DNA of 23,988 bases, from positions 1-23,988 of IMG/VR virus record IMGVR_UViG_3300017771_000107. One strand, given 5' to 3'. Position numbers and translations under genes: made by a program. Numbering within the stretch: the stretch's first letter is position 1; the number at the start of each line of letters is the position of its first letter. The notes beneath the pieces were generated by a model. That model ran no database searches and had not been told where the DNA came from. It saw nothing but the letters and a program-made list of their open reading frames with translations. Origin of the DNA: a virus. This document shows, piece after piece, positions 9,601 through 15,446 of the stretch.

Positions 9601-9765
9601 TGTTGATGTATAACTACCGCCACCAGGTTTTGTCTTACCTGTGAGTTTCCAGTGTAATTCCTTCCAAGTGTTACTAGTGTGTGCTGTTCCACCAGGACGA
9701 CCCTTCCCATACCACGGTTGGTCGGGGTCCATTACATGAAATGGTGGATCGATGTTAAAATTCAC
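6655..9765 (-). CDS. very large tape-measure-like virion protein
   Basis: 1036 aa, starting at GTG (9765) that shares one base with the TAG of the frameshift extension, so translation is probably coupled. In order: an acidic, Glu/Lys-rich helical region (about 105-190); coiled coil (about 235-320); a run of nine glycines (about 342-350); a basic stretch; six tandem 11-residue repeats of the type RAGNFLNxQKx (391-456); a hydrophobic Ala/Val/Gly segment (about 499-595); a motif GGLTKAGPAVLHGTEAIIP; a His-containing domain (HAHFE at 801-805, RHNHSGPKPYAVDI around 860-872, FHLSY with His910); and a tape-measure-type GEEGPE motif. It follows the chaperone-like gp26 frameshift pair, the usual place for a tape measure. 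Length and hydrophobic core suggest a protein that lies inside the tail tube and perhaps meets the membrane. The C-terminal activity is unproven. Confidence 0.7.
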   Translation of the reverse strand: MNFNIDPPFHVMDPDQPWYGKGRPGGTAHTSNTWKELHWKLTGKTKPGGGSYTSTVKLSDADADTVIANMQKDTRGYPQFNESGLGFTDYYEALKEFQTWLVDQYLEQPFREQVDRKIEEEATKARVAEIQEKKLPKVEEKQEKADEVEEKIDDEAEEIVKDAEEEVKENLEPAVEVVEQAVQEVVQQRDQEQPDLSDIVDLLPPGMLEAVNKSLGSDYQKPEKKKREATGNVTNNRILKTVVQNLQKIQGQLDSIDNELKKQNLMISDAMATTISNLNSIETTHSGLNDKFDAILGAFEAQTAAKKAEIDERQTAVDKAMAAGQEDVASTFGTKKDDGPPKGGGGGGGGGLSNYLKRFAKFLWKRFAPKWLRSRLRLLRMKFAPSNLKRRAGNFLNRQKARAGNFLNSQKDRAGNFLNKQKENLGGVVARNKERVGGFISRNKERAGNLLNKGKTNLTKFGDDAIKGVQRAASGVMRFGQRFGDDAIRYGKRGLAFVKNSPVAKRIAIATTKFGGRMVPVAGSAVSAADAVDRANRGDAVGAWLAAAGGTAGVVTAVTAPAAVSGVGAVVPAVAEAVSIAADTGLLMYDIFNAIAGREFTAEDQKMVDGVQQKEVGGLTKAGPAVLHGTEAIIPDDYTSKLLSPIGGALVAASKNFLGEVGPMAQSVAPMFTQVASKLTEEFDVPKSLARPNIGGSMEPIANAINNVGDTNEEDAMLGGMGLNVAEQEDLKREPSTTGGPLGMISGLWNNINNLFGGRGNYDGDGSALPSEFSDLEFGNTDDLRFGLTGSTAMQVGGWSHAHFENQDKSQSGLIKDTVPVVKKMVSMGMKPETSDARPFTKDMTDKEIAELIRHGANRHNHSGPKPYAVDINMPGFPKVPVQLDDVRNTPGKGEGINALIKGTNTAIFHLSYKGNGYKDGGDVGLEGQEQIVVGEEGPEKVMKNLVYSFQPVSEMLDAYNASDTNKDLIEATKRFAPEILEYDEEGEGMSTILIMQAPPKEPELHHSASVSTTAPPSPHRGLRFGKALQNIALYS
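8398..8595 (-). repeat. six tandem 33-bp (11-residue) repeats within the 1036-aa gene
   Basis: Residues 391-456 read RAGNFLNRQKA, RAGNFLNSQKD, RAGNFLNKQKE, NLGGVVARNKE, RVGGFISRNKE, RAGNLLNKGKT. The period is exactly 11 residues. The first three units are nearly identical and the next three diverged. Each unit alternates basic and hydrophobic residues, consistent with an amphipathic helical rod (an 11-residue period is three helical turns). Confidence 0.9.
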
Positions 9766-9956
9766 TAGTAACTACTCCGAGATGCCTCTTGTTTTTTCTT
9801 TTCCTCGTTGATGTGATTAATCAATAGGGATGTGTATACTTCACGCTCCCAAGGCATCATGTTTTCGATCTCTGTCAAGCTATATTTATGGTACTGCATG
9901 AAAGCAAAGTTAGTCTTGTAATAGCCCTCCAAACTATTATGGAAGACCGCTATCCG
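9765..9956 (-). CDS. -1-frame extension of gene 26 (gp51-like position), made by frameshifting
   Basis: After the heptamer at 9962-9956, the -1 frame is open for 63 codons from CGG to the TAG at 9765-9767, giving a 236+63 = 299-aa fusion with gp26. The segment reads like real protein: RIAVFHNSLEGYYKTNFAF, then YSLTEIENMMPWEREVYTSL, ending in a basic tail. The only in-frame ATG (9899, 44 aa) has no Shine-Dalgarno at a usable distance, so independent initiation is unlikely. In T4 the small hub-assembly protein gp51 is encoded directly after gp26; here that position is held by this frame. The design resembles the lambda G/GT tail chaperones. Function as a tail-assembly chaperone is inference. 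Confidence 0.7.
   Translation of the reverse strand, partial: RIAVFHNSLEGYYKTNFAFMQYHKYSLTEIENMMPWEREVYTSLLINHINEEKKKQEASRSSY
9883..9890 (-). promoter_or_regulatory. possible late promoter box CATAAATA before the 1036-aa gene
   Basis: An exact NATAAATA match on the minus strand, 118 bases before the GTG start of the 1036-aa gene. It lies inside the frameshift extension, where it also encodes His-Lys-Tyr, so it may be only coding sequence. Confidence 0.3.
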
Positions 9957-9962
9957 AAAAAA
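9924..9962 (-). promoter_or_regulatory. programmed -1 ribosomal frameshift signal
   Basis: On the minus strand the last gp26 codons are AGT TTT TTC GGA TAG, which contain the canonical slippery heptamer T TTT TTC in the correct phase (9962-9956). Eight bases later (9955-9948) a hairpin begins: GTCTTCCA (9947-9940), loop TAATAGTT, TGGAGGGC (9931-9924). It has 8 continuous pairs, two of them G-U. Spacing and stem length fit known -1 signals. The gp26 stop lies within the spacer. Confidence 0.75.
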
Positions 9963-10663
9963 CTTTGTAATCCCTCAATCGTATACTCACATTCGTTACC
10001 TGTATTGGGATTAGTAACAGTAAATGTATGAGTAAGACGAGGCATTGACTCATAAAACTCTTGGATAGATTCAAACTGTTTGGTAGTCAGTGACTCAACG
10101 AACTCACGAAACTCTTTCTTGGTTGTCGTAGAAGAATCATACACCTCCTCACCATCAAACAATTGATCGACATGATCAGCAATAAAGTTAAAGATCTCGT
10201 CAGTTTCAATACCTTTCTCTAAAAACTGCGACTGAATAAACCTATCCATACTAGGATAGTTCATGATAATACCAGTGGTATCCGTCAACATAATTTTGTT
10301 AGTGTGTCCCTCTGGTCTGAACACCTCAACATCATCGATGTTAATGTTTGCAGTTACAGGTGTGGTATTGTCATCATTACACGTAACTTTCATCTCAATC
10401 ATCTCACCGACAGCAGCGGCACGAATCTTGAGAAATAGATACTCCAGATCAAAAGAAGGTAGTTGATCTACCTTAATCCTACTGATCACACATGCTTTAA
10501 GAACATTCTTGACAGCATTGATGATCTGTTTTTCATCTTCAGACTCTAATGCTACTAGTAATACTTTCTCTTCCTTTACTAGAAATGGTCTGTATTTAAT
10601 AGTCTTTCCACTAGAAGGTAACTTCAGTTCATACTGTGGTACACCAAGTTTTGGTAATGCCAT
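9950..10663 (-). CDS. gp26: gp26-like baseplate hub assembly protein
   Basis: 237 aa. The N-terminus (LPKLGVPQYELKLPSSGKTI, then KYRPFLVKEEKVLLVALES) is characteristic of the T4 gp26 baseplate family. In T4, gp26 helps assemble the central hub. The middle has a YLFLKIRAAAVGE helix and an acidic patch. The C-terminus ends in QSFFG, and the codons for SFF form a -1 slippery site leading into a further 63 codons, so two products are expected. The gene follows a NATAAATA box after a 22-base leader and has no strong Shine-Dalgarno. It stands alone downstream of a roughly 100-base gap, upstream of the tape-measure-like genes, which fits a tail-assembly chaperone role as well as the hub role. Confidence 0.85.
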   Translation of the reverse strand: MALPKLGVPQYELKLPSSGKTIKYRPFLVKEEKVLLVALESEDEKQIINAVKNVLKACVISRIKVDQLPSFDLEYLFLKIRAAAVGEMIEMKVTCNDDNTTPVTANINIDDVEVFRPEGHTNKIMLTDTTGIIMNYPSMDRFIQSQFLEKGIETDEIFNFIADHVDQLFDGEEVYDSSTTTKKEFREFVESLTTKQFESIQEFYESMPRLTHTFTVTNPNTGNECEYTIEGLQSFFG

Positions 10664-10685
10664 GAATATTTGAGTTCAAATCGTA

Positions 10686-10693
10686 TATTTATT
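10686..10693 (-). promoter_or_regulatory. late promoter box AATAAATA for gene 26
   Basis: AATAAATA on the minus strand matches NATAAATA and ends 22 bases before the gp26 ATG. It lies in one of the few real intergenic gaps of the tail block, which makes it the most convincing late box in the window. Confidence 0.55.
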
Positions 10694-10732
10694 TAGCGCG
10701 ACTTTTTGAGTCAATTTTTGGTGGGGAATTTT

Positions 10733-10755
10733 TTTCGGAATTCAGGTAACCGAAA
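10733..10755. other. intergenic hairpin between gp54-like gene and gp26
   Basis: TTTCGG (10733-10738) and CCGAAA (10750-10755) form a 6-bp stem with an 11-base loop just beyond the stop of the gp54-like gene. In the minus direction it is followed by A residues, not U, so it is not a standard terminator. It may protect mRNA 3' ends or be chance. Confidence 0.3.
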
Positions 10756-10763
10756 GGTCAATT

Positions 10764-11522
10764 TCAGTTCAACCCTAATGCATCACGAGCAGATTGTGCT
10801 GCCTGATCAATTGCTTTCCTGACACCAGAGTCAGATCCACCAATGTATCCCTTCAGGTTGTTGTGTACAATAGTATGCTTGGCATAGTAGAAGTTGACAG
10901 TCACCTTTGTGATCTGCGAGGTGCCATAGGATAGAGGAACAGAATCAATAGAGTATGGATAGCAGTCCTCTAGAATATACATCATCGATGCTCTTTCATT
11001 CGGAGCACTAGGACCCTTTTCAGTCTTGGTAATCTTCAGTTGTGCCATGTATTTGGATGGGAATTGCATCCTCACTTCACGTTCTCTTGCCAATGGGGAT
11101 TCTTTCTTGAGATCTTTTAGTCTGACACCTTTCTTCTCTACAATTACTTCCTTGCCAGAACCATTAAAGATATAGTTGGTCCAAGCATTAAAAAATTTGA
11201 GTGGAGTCATGTTAGCATCACACATCCATGTCAGTGACAAGTCACTAAAAAATCTAGCGTATGGATAGTGAACTTGATTCTCTCCCAAGTATCTGCCCTG
11301 CAACTGTCCAGTTGCTGCCTGTAAGTTTGGCAGTTGTGCCTCTTCACACATGATGTGCAGAATTCCCTCATCTTTTTCATACTCTGGGAAGACAACAGCA
11401 AGTGCTGATTTCAAATCCGATGCTGACTCGGGGAAGGCAAAGTCTACATCATAACCATTAGTCATAGACATGCCGCCGTAAGCAGACATCTCTACCAAAA
11501 AATTATGCAAGGATTTAGTCAT
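10764..11522 (-). CDS. gp54: gp54-like baseplate / tail-tube initiator protein
   Basis: 252 aa. The C-terminal half resembles the tail-tube fold shared by T4 gp54, gp48 and gp19: YILEDCYPYSIDSVPLSYG followed by QITKVTVNFYYAKHTIV, the counterpart of the T4 gp54 stretch in which a CxP turn precedes a 'Q-I-T-x-x-V-x-F-x-Y' strand. The motif LSLTWMCDANMTPLKFFNAW is also typical of tube-like proteins (a wedge where a subunit contacts its neighbours). Such proteins prime tail-tube polymerisation on the baseplate. The gene starts at ATG 11522, divergent from gp4 with only 32 bases between the two start codons. gp54 is the best guess from fold and context; tail-tube paralogues are hard to separate by eye. 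Confidence 0.6.
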   Translation of the reverse strand: MTKSLHNFLVEMSAYGGMSMTNGYDVDFAFPESASDLKSALAVVFPEYEKDEGILHIMCEEAQLPNLQAATGQLQGRYLGENQVHYPYARFFSDLSLTWMCDANMTPLKFFNAWTNYIFNGSGKEVIVEKKGVRLKDLKKESPLAREREVRMQFPSKYMAQLKITKTEKGPSAPNERASMMYILEDCYPYSIDSVPLSYGTSQITKVTVNFYYAKHTIVHNNLKGYIGGSDSGVRKAIDQAAQSARDALGLN

Positions 11523-11529
11523 CTAAATA
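11523..11529 (+). promoter_or_regulatory. possible late promoter CTAAATA for the gp4-gp53 block
   Basis: CTAAATA on the plus strand differs by one base from the last seven bases of NATAAATA. It lies 25 bases before the gp4 ATG, in the 32-base gap between divergent start codons, the only non-coding space where this plus-strand block could start. Confidence 0.35.
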
Positions 11530-11554
11530 GATACGGAAGGTGTGCGGAAACATT

Positions 11555-12016
11555 ATGCCTTACTCTGGAAAATATAAACCAGCCTACCCACGAAAGTACA
11601 AGGGCAATCCCACTAACATTATTTATCGCAGTTTGTGGGAGCGTAAGTTCATGGACTTCTGTGATCATAATGGAAACATCATTGAGTGGGGTAGCGAGGA
11701 AGTAATTATTCCTTATCGTTGTCCTACTGATGGCAGAGTACACAGATACTATCCAGACTTTTATATCAAAGTCAGGGGTCGTGGTAATATAATTGCAAAG
11801 TATCTGGTCGAAGTGAAACCAAAGAAACAAACACAAAAACCGAATGAGAAACCAAAACGAAAGACAGCTGCTTGGAAGAGAGAAGTTCTAACTTACCTAA
11901 AGAATCGCGCCAAATGGGAAGCGGCGGAGGACTTCTGTGAGGACAGGCAGATGAAATTTATTATCCTCACCGAAGATCACCTAGGGATAAAACAAAATGG
12001 TAAGAAAAAAGGCTAA
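11555..12016 (+). CDS. gp4: gp4-like head completion protein
   Basis: 153 aa. The translation (MPYSGKYKP, NPTNIIYRSLWERKFMDFCD, IEWGSEEVIIPY, DGRVHRYYPDFYIK, YLVEVKPKKQT, NRAKWEAAEDFCEDR, FIILTEDHLGI) closely follows the T4 gp4 (gp50/65) family. It has the layout of a small PD-(D/E)XK nuclease fold: WE, then PDFY, then EVKP. In T4 the protein finishes filled heads so that tails can attach. I choose the ATG at 11555; an in-frame GTG at 11540 is less likely because the family begins at MxYxGKYxP. The end overlaps the next gene by 20 bases. It is first in a plus-strand block inverted relative to both flanks. Confidence 0.88.
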   Translation: MPYSGKYKPAYPRKYKGNPTNIIYRSLWERKFMDFCDHNGNIIEWGSEEVIIPYRCPTDGRVHRYYPDFYIKVRGRGNIIAKYLVEVKPKKQTQKPNEKPKRKTAAWKREVLTYLKNRAKWEAAEDFCEDRQMKFIILTEDHLGIKQNGKKKG

Positions 12017-12662
12017 AGGATTCGGAACCAATAACTATACTACTATCTTTGAGAAAGTTAGTGATGCTACAGGTGGAGACAAGAAGTCTCTTGGTTGGTA
12101 CAAGGGTAAAGTAAAACAACTAGCCGCAACATACGAGGCAACACCAACCAAACTAATACGACAAGAGAAAAGAGATGAGCGTGACCAGGTGCAGGATGAA
12201 AATCTACTGCGCTTGAAAGTAAGAGAGGGTCACCTATACTTCTTTGAATACAAAGCAAAGTCAAAGTGGTTGCCATACTATGATAAGTTTCCACTCGTCT
12301 ATGTTATCAAGCAAGACCAGGAGGGATTCTATGGTGCCAACCTTCACTACATCAAACCAAAGAGAAGAGTAAAGATCGTACAGAAACTAGAGAAAGGTTT
12401 GATTGACATGCCCATCACATTGGTGCATAAATATCTTTATAATCACTGCGAAAGTAAGTTCCTAGATCTTGCCATAGATGAGTGGGAGACTTCTATCTTC
12501 CTACCTGTCGAAGACTTTATCATGACTAGAGGTACAGGCAAACTACCATACGATAGAGAACTTGTGTGGGAAGAGACTGAATCCAAGTACAATGATCGTA
12601 TCAAAGCACAACGAATCATCAAAGGTTATGGTAAACAATCAGACAAGGAGATGGTGACGTAA
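11997..12662 (+). CDS. conserved virion-block protein of unknown function
   Basis: 221 aa, basic N-terminus. The middle has a recognisable small beta-domain: VREGHLYFFEYKAKSKWLPY, then YDKFPLVYVIKQDQEGFYGA and NLHYI, as seen in proteins encoded among head-completion and baseplate genes of T4-like phages. It overlaps gp4 by 20 bases and ends in TAATG shared with gp48, so it is translated with them and is probably structural. In T4 the DNA-end protector gp2 lies beside gp4, but I cannot confirm that this is gp2. CATAAATA at 12426-12433 inside the gene is an exact late-box match, yet it encodes His-Lys-Tyr and may be coincidence. Confidence 0.8.
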   Translation: MVRKKAKGFGTNNYTTIFEKVSDATGGDKKSLGWYKGKVKQLAATYEATPTKLIRQEKRDERDQVQDENLLRLKVREGHLYFFEYKAKSKWLPYYDKFPLVYVIKQDQEGFYGANLHYIKPKRRVKIVQKLEKGLIDMPITLVHKYLYNHCESKFLDLAIDEWETSIFLPVEDFIMTRGTGKLPYDRELVWEETESKYNDRIKAQRIIKGYGKQSDKEMVT

Positions 12663-13765
12663 TGCCAAACTTCCGAGAGAATGCCGAGGAGCAGGCAGCA
12701 CTGAATAAGAAACACGCAAAGACAAAACAAGGGAAACTTGAACAAGCTGCAGAAGACGCAAGGCAAGCAGGACTAGGAAAGGTAACTACTATAGGACCAG
12801 GAACCGCTGGTCCCTCAATTACTACATCCAGTCCTAATATACTGCAGTATCCATCCTATTCTCCGATGACAAAGGAGACTGATTATGTTTCATTCTCTTT
12901 CTTTGATTACACACCAGCGTTCAAAGGAGTGTCGAACAATAAAGGTGACTCCACATCCGAAGCGGCATCTCTAGGTGCTAGATACAAACAGTATTCTGGA
13001 TCTATCACAGACATGACCAAGGCGAAAGGATACTCACCAATCGTCATGTACATGCCACAAGATATTCAAGGACAGTATGGTGCCAACTGGGGTGGCGCTG
13101 GGTTCGGAGCGTTCTTCTCAACCATCGCGAGTGCAATGACAAATGTTGGTTCAGATGGAGATTTTGGTGCATCTCTCAAGACTGCTGGAGAAGACTTCAA
13201 AGGATTTATGAAGATAGCAGGGTACAAGGCTGCTGTTGCAGCAATGAACAAAGGACTGGGAACTAACGTTAGTGTAACCCAATTGATGCAAGGTGTTAGT
13301 GGCACAATCATAAACCCTAACATTGAACTGATGTATGAAGCTCCAGAAATGAGAGGGTTTCAATTAAGATTCAAGATGATGGCACGATCAGAAGATGAAG
13401 GTAATACTATTCGCTCCATCTACAATACATTTAAGAGAGCAATGCTTCCTACTTTTGGTGGTAGTGTTGGCAAATCTTCAGATGGAAAAGGCGGTGGACT
13501 GATAGGAGATCTAGGAAAAGCTGGGTCACTAATGACTGTACCTAAAATTGTACAGGTTCAGTTCATGACTGGATCTAACATGAATACATATGTGCCGCAG
13601 TATAAACCATGTGCTATCACGCAGGTTGATCTCACCCACACTGCAGATGGTTCTTGGGCTGCATACACAGGTGGCATGCCAGTTGCTGTAGAGATGGCAG
13701 TAACATTTAAAGAAACCAAACTCATCTTCGCAGACGAAATCAAAGACGGGGAGGCTACCTTCTAA
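12662..13765 (+). CDS. gp48: gp48 baseplate tail-tube cap protein
   Basis: 367 aa. The sequence has a Lys/Glu-rich N-terminus, then SPNILQYPSYSPMTKETDYV and SFSFFDYTPAF, a Gly/Ala-rich middle (about 120-200), and a tube-like C-terminal half: IELMYEAPEMRGFQLRFKMM, EDEGNTIRSIYNTFKRAMLP, and the final AYTGGMPVAVEMAVTFKETK. This is the gp48 pattern: in T4 it caps the baseplate and starts the tube together with gp54. It is coupled by TAATG at both ends (to the 221-aa gene and to gp53), so one polycistronic message is likely. Confidence 0.85.
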   Translation: MPNFRENAEEQAALNKKHAKTKQGKLEQAAEDARQAGLGKVTTIGPGTAGPSITTSSPNILQYPSYSPMTKETDYVSFSFFDYTPAFKGVSNNKGDSTSEAASLGARYKQYSGSITDMTKAKGYSPIVMYMPQDIQGQYGANWGGAGFGAFFSTIASAMTNVGSDGDFGASLKTAGEDFKGFMKIAGYKAAVAAMNKGLGTNVSVTQLMQGVSGTIINPNIELMYEAPEMRGFQLRFKMMARSEDEGNTIRSIYNTFKRAMLPTFGGSVGKSSDGKGGGLIGDLGKAGSLMTVPKIVQVQFMTGSNMNTYVPQYKPCAITQVDLTHTADGSWAAYTGGMPVAVEMAVTFKETKLIFADEIKDGEATF

Positions 13766-14448
13766 TGCTATTCAACATGATCCCAGACATCAGATACGAT
13801 GTCAAACCAGTAAAGTATCCTTTCTCGGAATCAGATTTTGTAACTGCAAAGAACTTCTTCAGAAGATACAAACTAAACGATGATGTTTTTGATTATGCAT
13901 TGTACTACAATAAGTATGCAATCATAGAGGGAGAACGCCTCGACAATGTTGCTGAAAAATTCTATGACAATCCAAACTTTGATTGGATCATTGCAATCAC
14001 AAACAACCTAGTCAATCCTCTGTTTGATTGGCCAATGGATGAGTATACTGTGAGGAAGTATGCTGAAAAGAAATATGATGATCCTTACTCCGAGATTTTA
14101 TACTACGAGACCAGGGAAGTAAAGACTGATCAGACAATGATCTCTGATGAAAGTTATCAAAGGAAAAAAGTTGTTGCTCTAGAGGGTGGTCTAAAAGTAT
14201 CGAAGAAGTTCTACGACAGTTCTTTCACATACTTTGATGGGTCTACCAATGTAACGGTGCCAGGTAGTTCTGTATCATATGCAGTGACTGCACTAGAGCA
14301 TGAGATAAAAGAGAACGAAAAGAAAAGAGAAATTTATATCCTGAAGGGTGATTTGATTCCAGGATTTATCAACGAGTTTAAGTCTAAAAACAAGTACATC
14401 AAATCTTCAGACTACATTTCAGTTAAGCTTAAAAAAACGGGGGTGTGA
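13765..14448 (+). CDS. gp53: gp53 baseplate wedge protein
   Basis: 227 aa. It contains a LysM-like core, YAIIEGERLDNVAEKFYDNP, then NFDWIIAITNNLVNPLFDWP, characteristic of T4 gp53, which joins neighbouring wedges in the baseplate. The preceding part (SDFVTAKNFFRRYKLNDDVF) and the C-terminal helix rich in Glu and Lys (ALEHEIKENEKKREIYILKG) also fit. The start ATG is shared with the gp48 stop (TAATG). The last codons (LKKTGV, stop) lie inside the U-tract and stem of the terminator that serves gp32 on the opposite strand. Confidence 0.88.
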   Translation: MLFNMIPDIRYDVKPVKYPFSESDFVTAKNFFRRYKLNDDVFDYALYYNKYAIIEGERLDNVAEKFYDNPNFDWIIAITNNLVNPLFDWPMDEYTVRKYAEKKYDDPYSEILYYETREVKTDQTMISDESYQRKKVVALEGGLKVSKKFYDSSFTYFDGSTNVTVPGSSVSYAVTALEHEIKENEKKREIYILKGDLIPGFINEFKSKNKYIKSSDYISVKLKKTGV

Positions 14449-14457
14449 CCCCCCGTT
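14430..14457 (-). terminator. rho-independent terminator of gene 32
   Basis: Read on the minus strand, an 8-bp stem (AACGGGGG and its complement, 14436-14443 with 14450-14457) with a 6-base loop is followed by seven T residues (14437-14431). It lies just beyond the gp32 stop at 14465 and overlaps the end of gp53 on the other strand. In the plus direction the hairpin has no U-tract but could still slow polymerase coming from gp53. Confidence 0.8.
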
Positions 14458-14464
14458 AATCTTA

Positions 14465-15367
14465 TCATTCTTCAGCGAGTCGCTGGAAGTATGAGAGTGC
14501 ATCGTCATCGTCTGACTCACCAGTGGAGACAGTAGGTGCTGGTGCTTTGGGGGTGATATCAGGAGCGTTAAACCCACCAGTGGTAGGGATAGGATCCTCA
14601 TCCTCCTCGTACTGTGCCTGTTGGACAGGACGTGAGACACCGAGCACAGTATTCATACGGCTCTCGATCTCATCATATGCTTTGAATTGATCGGCAGTAG
14701 TGAATGCTTCCAGACTGTATGCTTGCTTCCAGAGTTGTTCCATCTCGTCATCATCAGCACTCAATGCAGAAGGTGCTGCGAACTCGGAAGCATCGTAGTT
14801 CCAATAACCACCAATGGTACGGATCTTCAGTTTGAAGTTAGCACCTTCCCACAGGTCAAAAGGATTGACAGGGGTTTCATCATCGAACTCGGGTTGCATT
14901 GCGGCAAGAACCTTGTCGTGGATCTTCTTGCCATACTTGTAGAGGAACACCTTGCCTTCGTTGTCAGGATTAGCAGAATCCTTGACGACATAGATGTTGC
15001 TGTAGTAGGAGAGTTTACGCTTGCGATTGCGAGCGATCTCCTTGTCGCTCTCGACTCCACTGTTCCAGAGTTTGTTGTTGGCGGCACAGACAGGGCACTG
15101 CTCACCTTTAGTGGTGGGGCAGTTGTCGATCAACCAACCACCAGGACCTTGGAAGGCGTGGTTGTAGAGCTTTGCCCAGGGGAGGGATTCACCCTCGGGT
15201 GCTGGCAGGAAACGGACGACGGCGTAACCATTACCAGTAGCGTCAAGTGCGGGCTTCCAGAGTCTCTCGTCGCCGCTGCTGTTTGCATTGGTGGACTTCT
15301 GAAGTTCCTTCTGGAGGAAATCAAAGTTGCTCTGGGACTTGCGCTTAAGTTCTGCGAAATTAGACAT
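14465..15367 (-). CDS. gp32: single-stranded DNA-binding protein gp32
   Basis: 300 aa, the T4 gp32 layout. A basic N-terminal LAST-type motif (LKRKSQ, residues 7-12) gives cooperativity. The core carries the zinc ligands His70, Cys83, Cys91 and Cys94 in AKLYNHAFQGPGGW and CPTTKGEQCPVC, with ssDNA-binding aromatic residues such as WNYD. The acidic C-terminal tail (GESDDDDALSYFQRLAEE) recruits replication and recombination partners. gp32 coats ssDNA at phage forks. The gene has its own strong promoter at 15418-15446, an ordered leader and a terminator, so it can be expressed apart from the operon upstream. No good Shine-Dalgarno precedes the ATG. Confidence 0.95.
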   Translation of the reverse strand: MSNFAELKRKSQSNFDFLQKELQKSTNANSSGDERLWKPALDATGNGYAVVRFLPAPEGESLPWAKLYNHAFQGPGGWLIDNCPTTKGEQCPVCAANNKLWNSGVESDKEIARNRKRKLSYYSNIYVVKDSANPDNEGKVFLYKYGKKIHDKVLAAMQPEFDDETPVNPFDLWEGANFKLKIRTIGGYWNYDASEFAAPSALSADDDEMEQLWKQAYSLEAFTTADQFKAYDEIESRMNTVLGVSRPVQQAQYEEDEDPIPTTGGFNAPDITPKAPAPTVSTGESDDDDALSYFQRLAEE

Positions 15368-15411
15368 GGATGTTTTGGATGTTAGGATGTGGCTTATGTG
15401 ACCCCCGTCAC
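15368..15411 (-). promoter_or_regulatory. structured gp32 leader (5' hairpin plus three ACATCC repeats)
   Basis: The predicted start site (near 15411) coincides with a perfect hairpin, GTGAC-GGGG-GTCAC (15411-15398). After it come three ACATCC copies (15390-15385, 15382-15377, 15373-15368), the last touching the ATG. T4 gp32 represses its own translation by nucleating on a leader pseudoknot and spreading over an unstructured start region. This leader has the same general layout, so it may be an autoregulatory operator (inference). Confidence 0.5.
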
Positions 15412-15417
15412 GATCGT

Positions 15418-15446
15418 ATTATAACACAGGCAGAAGTCGGGGTCAA
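15418..15446 (-). promoter_or_regulatory. sigma70-type promoter of gene 32
   Basis: On the minus strand: TTGACC (15446-15441), 17-base spacer, perfect TATAAT (15423-15418). The -35 box overlaps the TGA stop of the upstream DUF1825 gene. This is one of the best host-type promoters in the window and would be active early. Confidence 0.8.

Noticed and set aside
10733-10755. Hairpin after the gp54-like gene as a terminator
   Set aside because: On the transcribed strand the stem is followed by A, not T; listed only as a hairpin.
14687-15385. 232-aa plus-strand ORF opposite gp32
   Set aside because: gp32 is certain on the other strand; the antisense frame stays open because of gp32 codon composition. 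No RBS or promoter.
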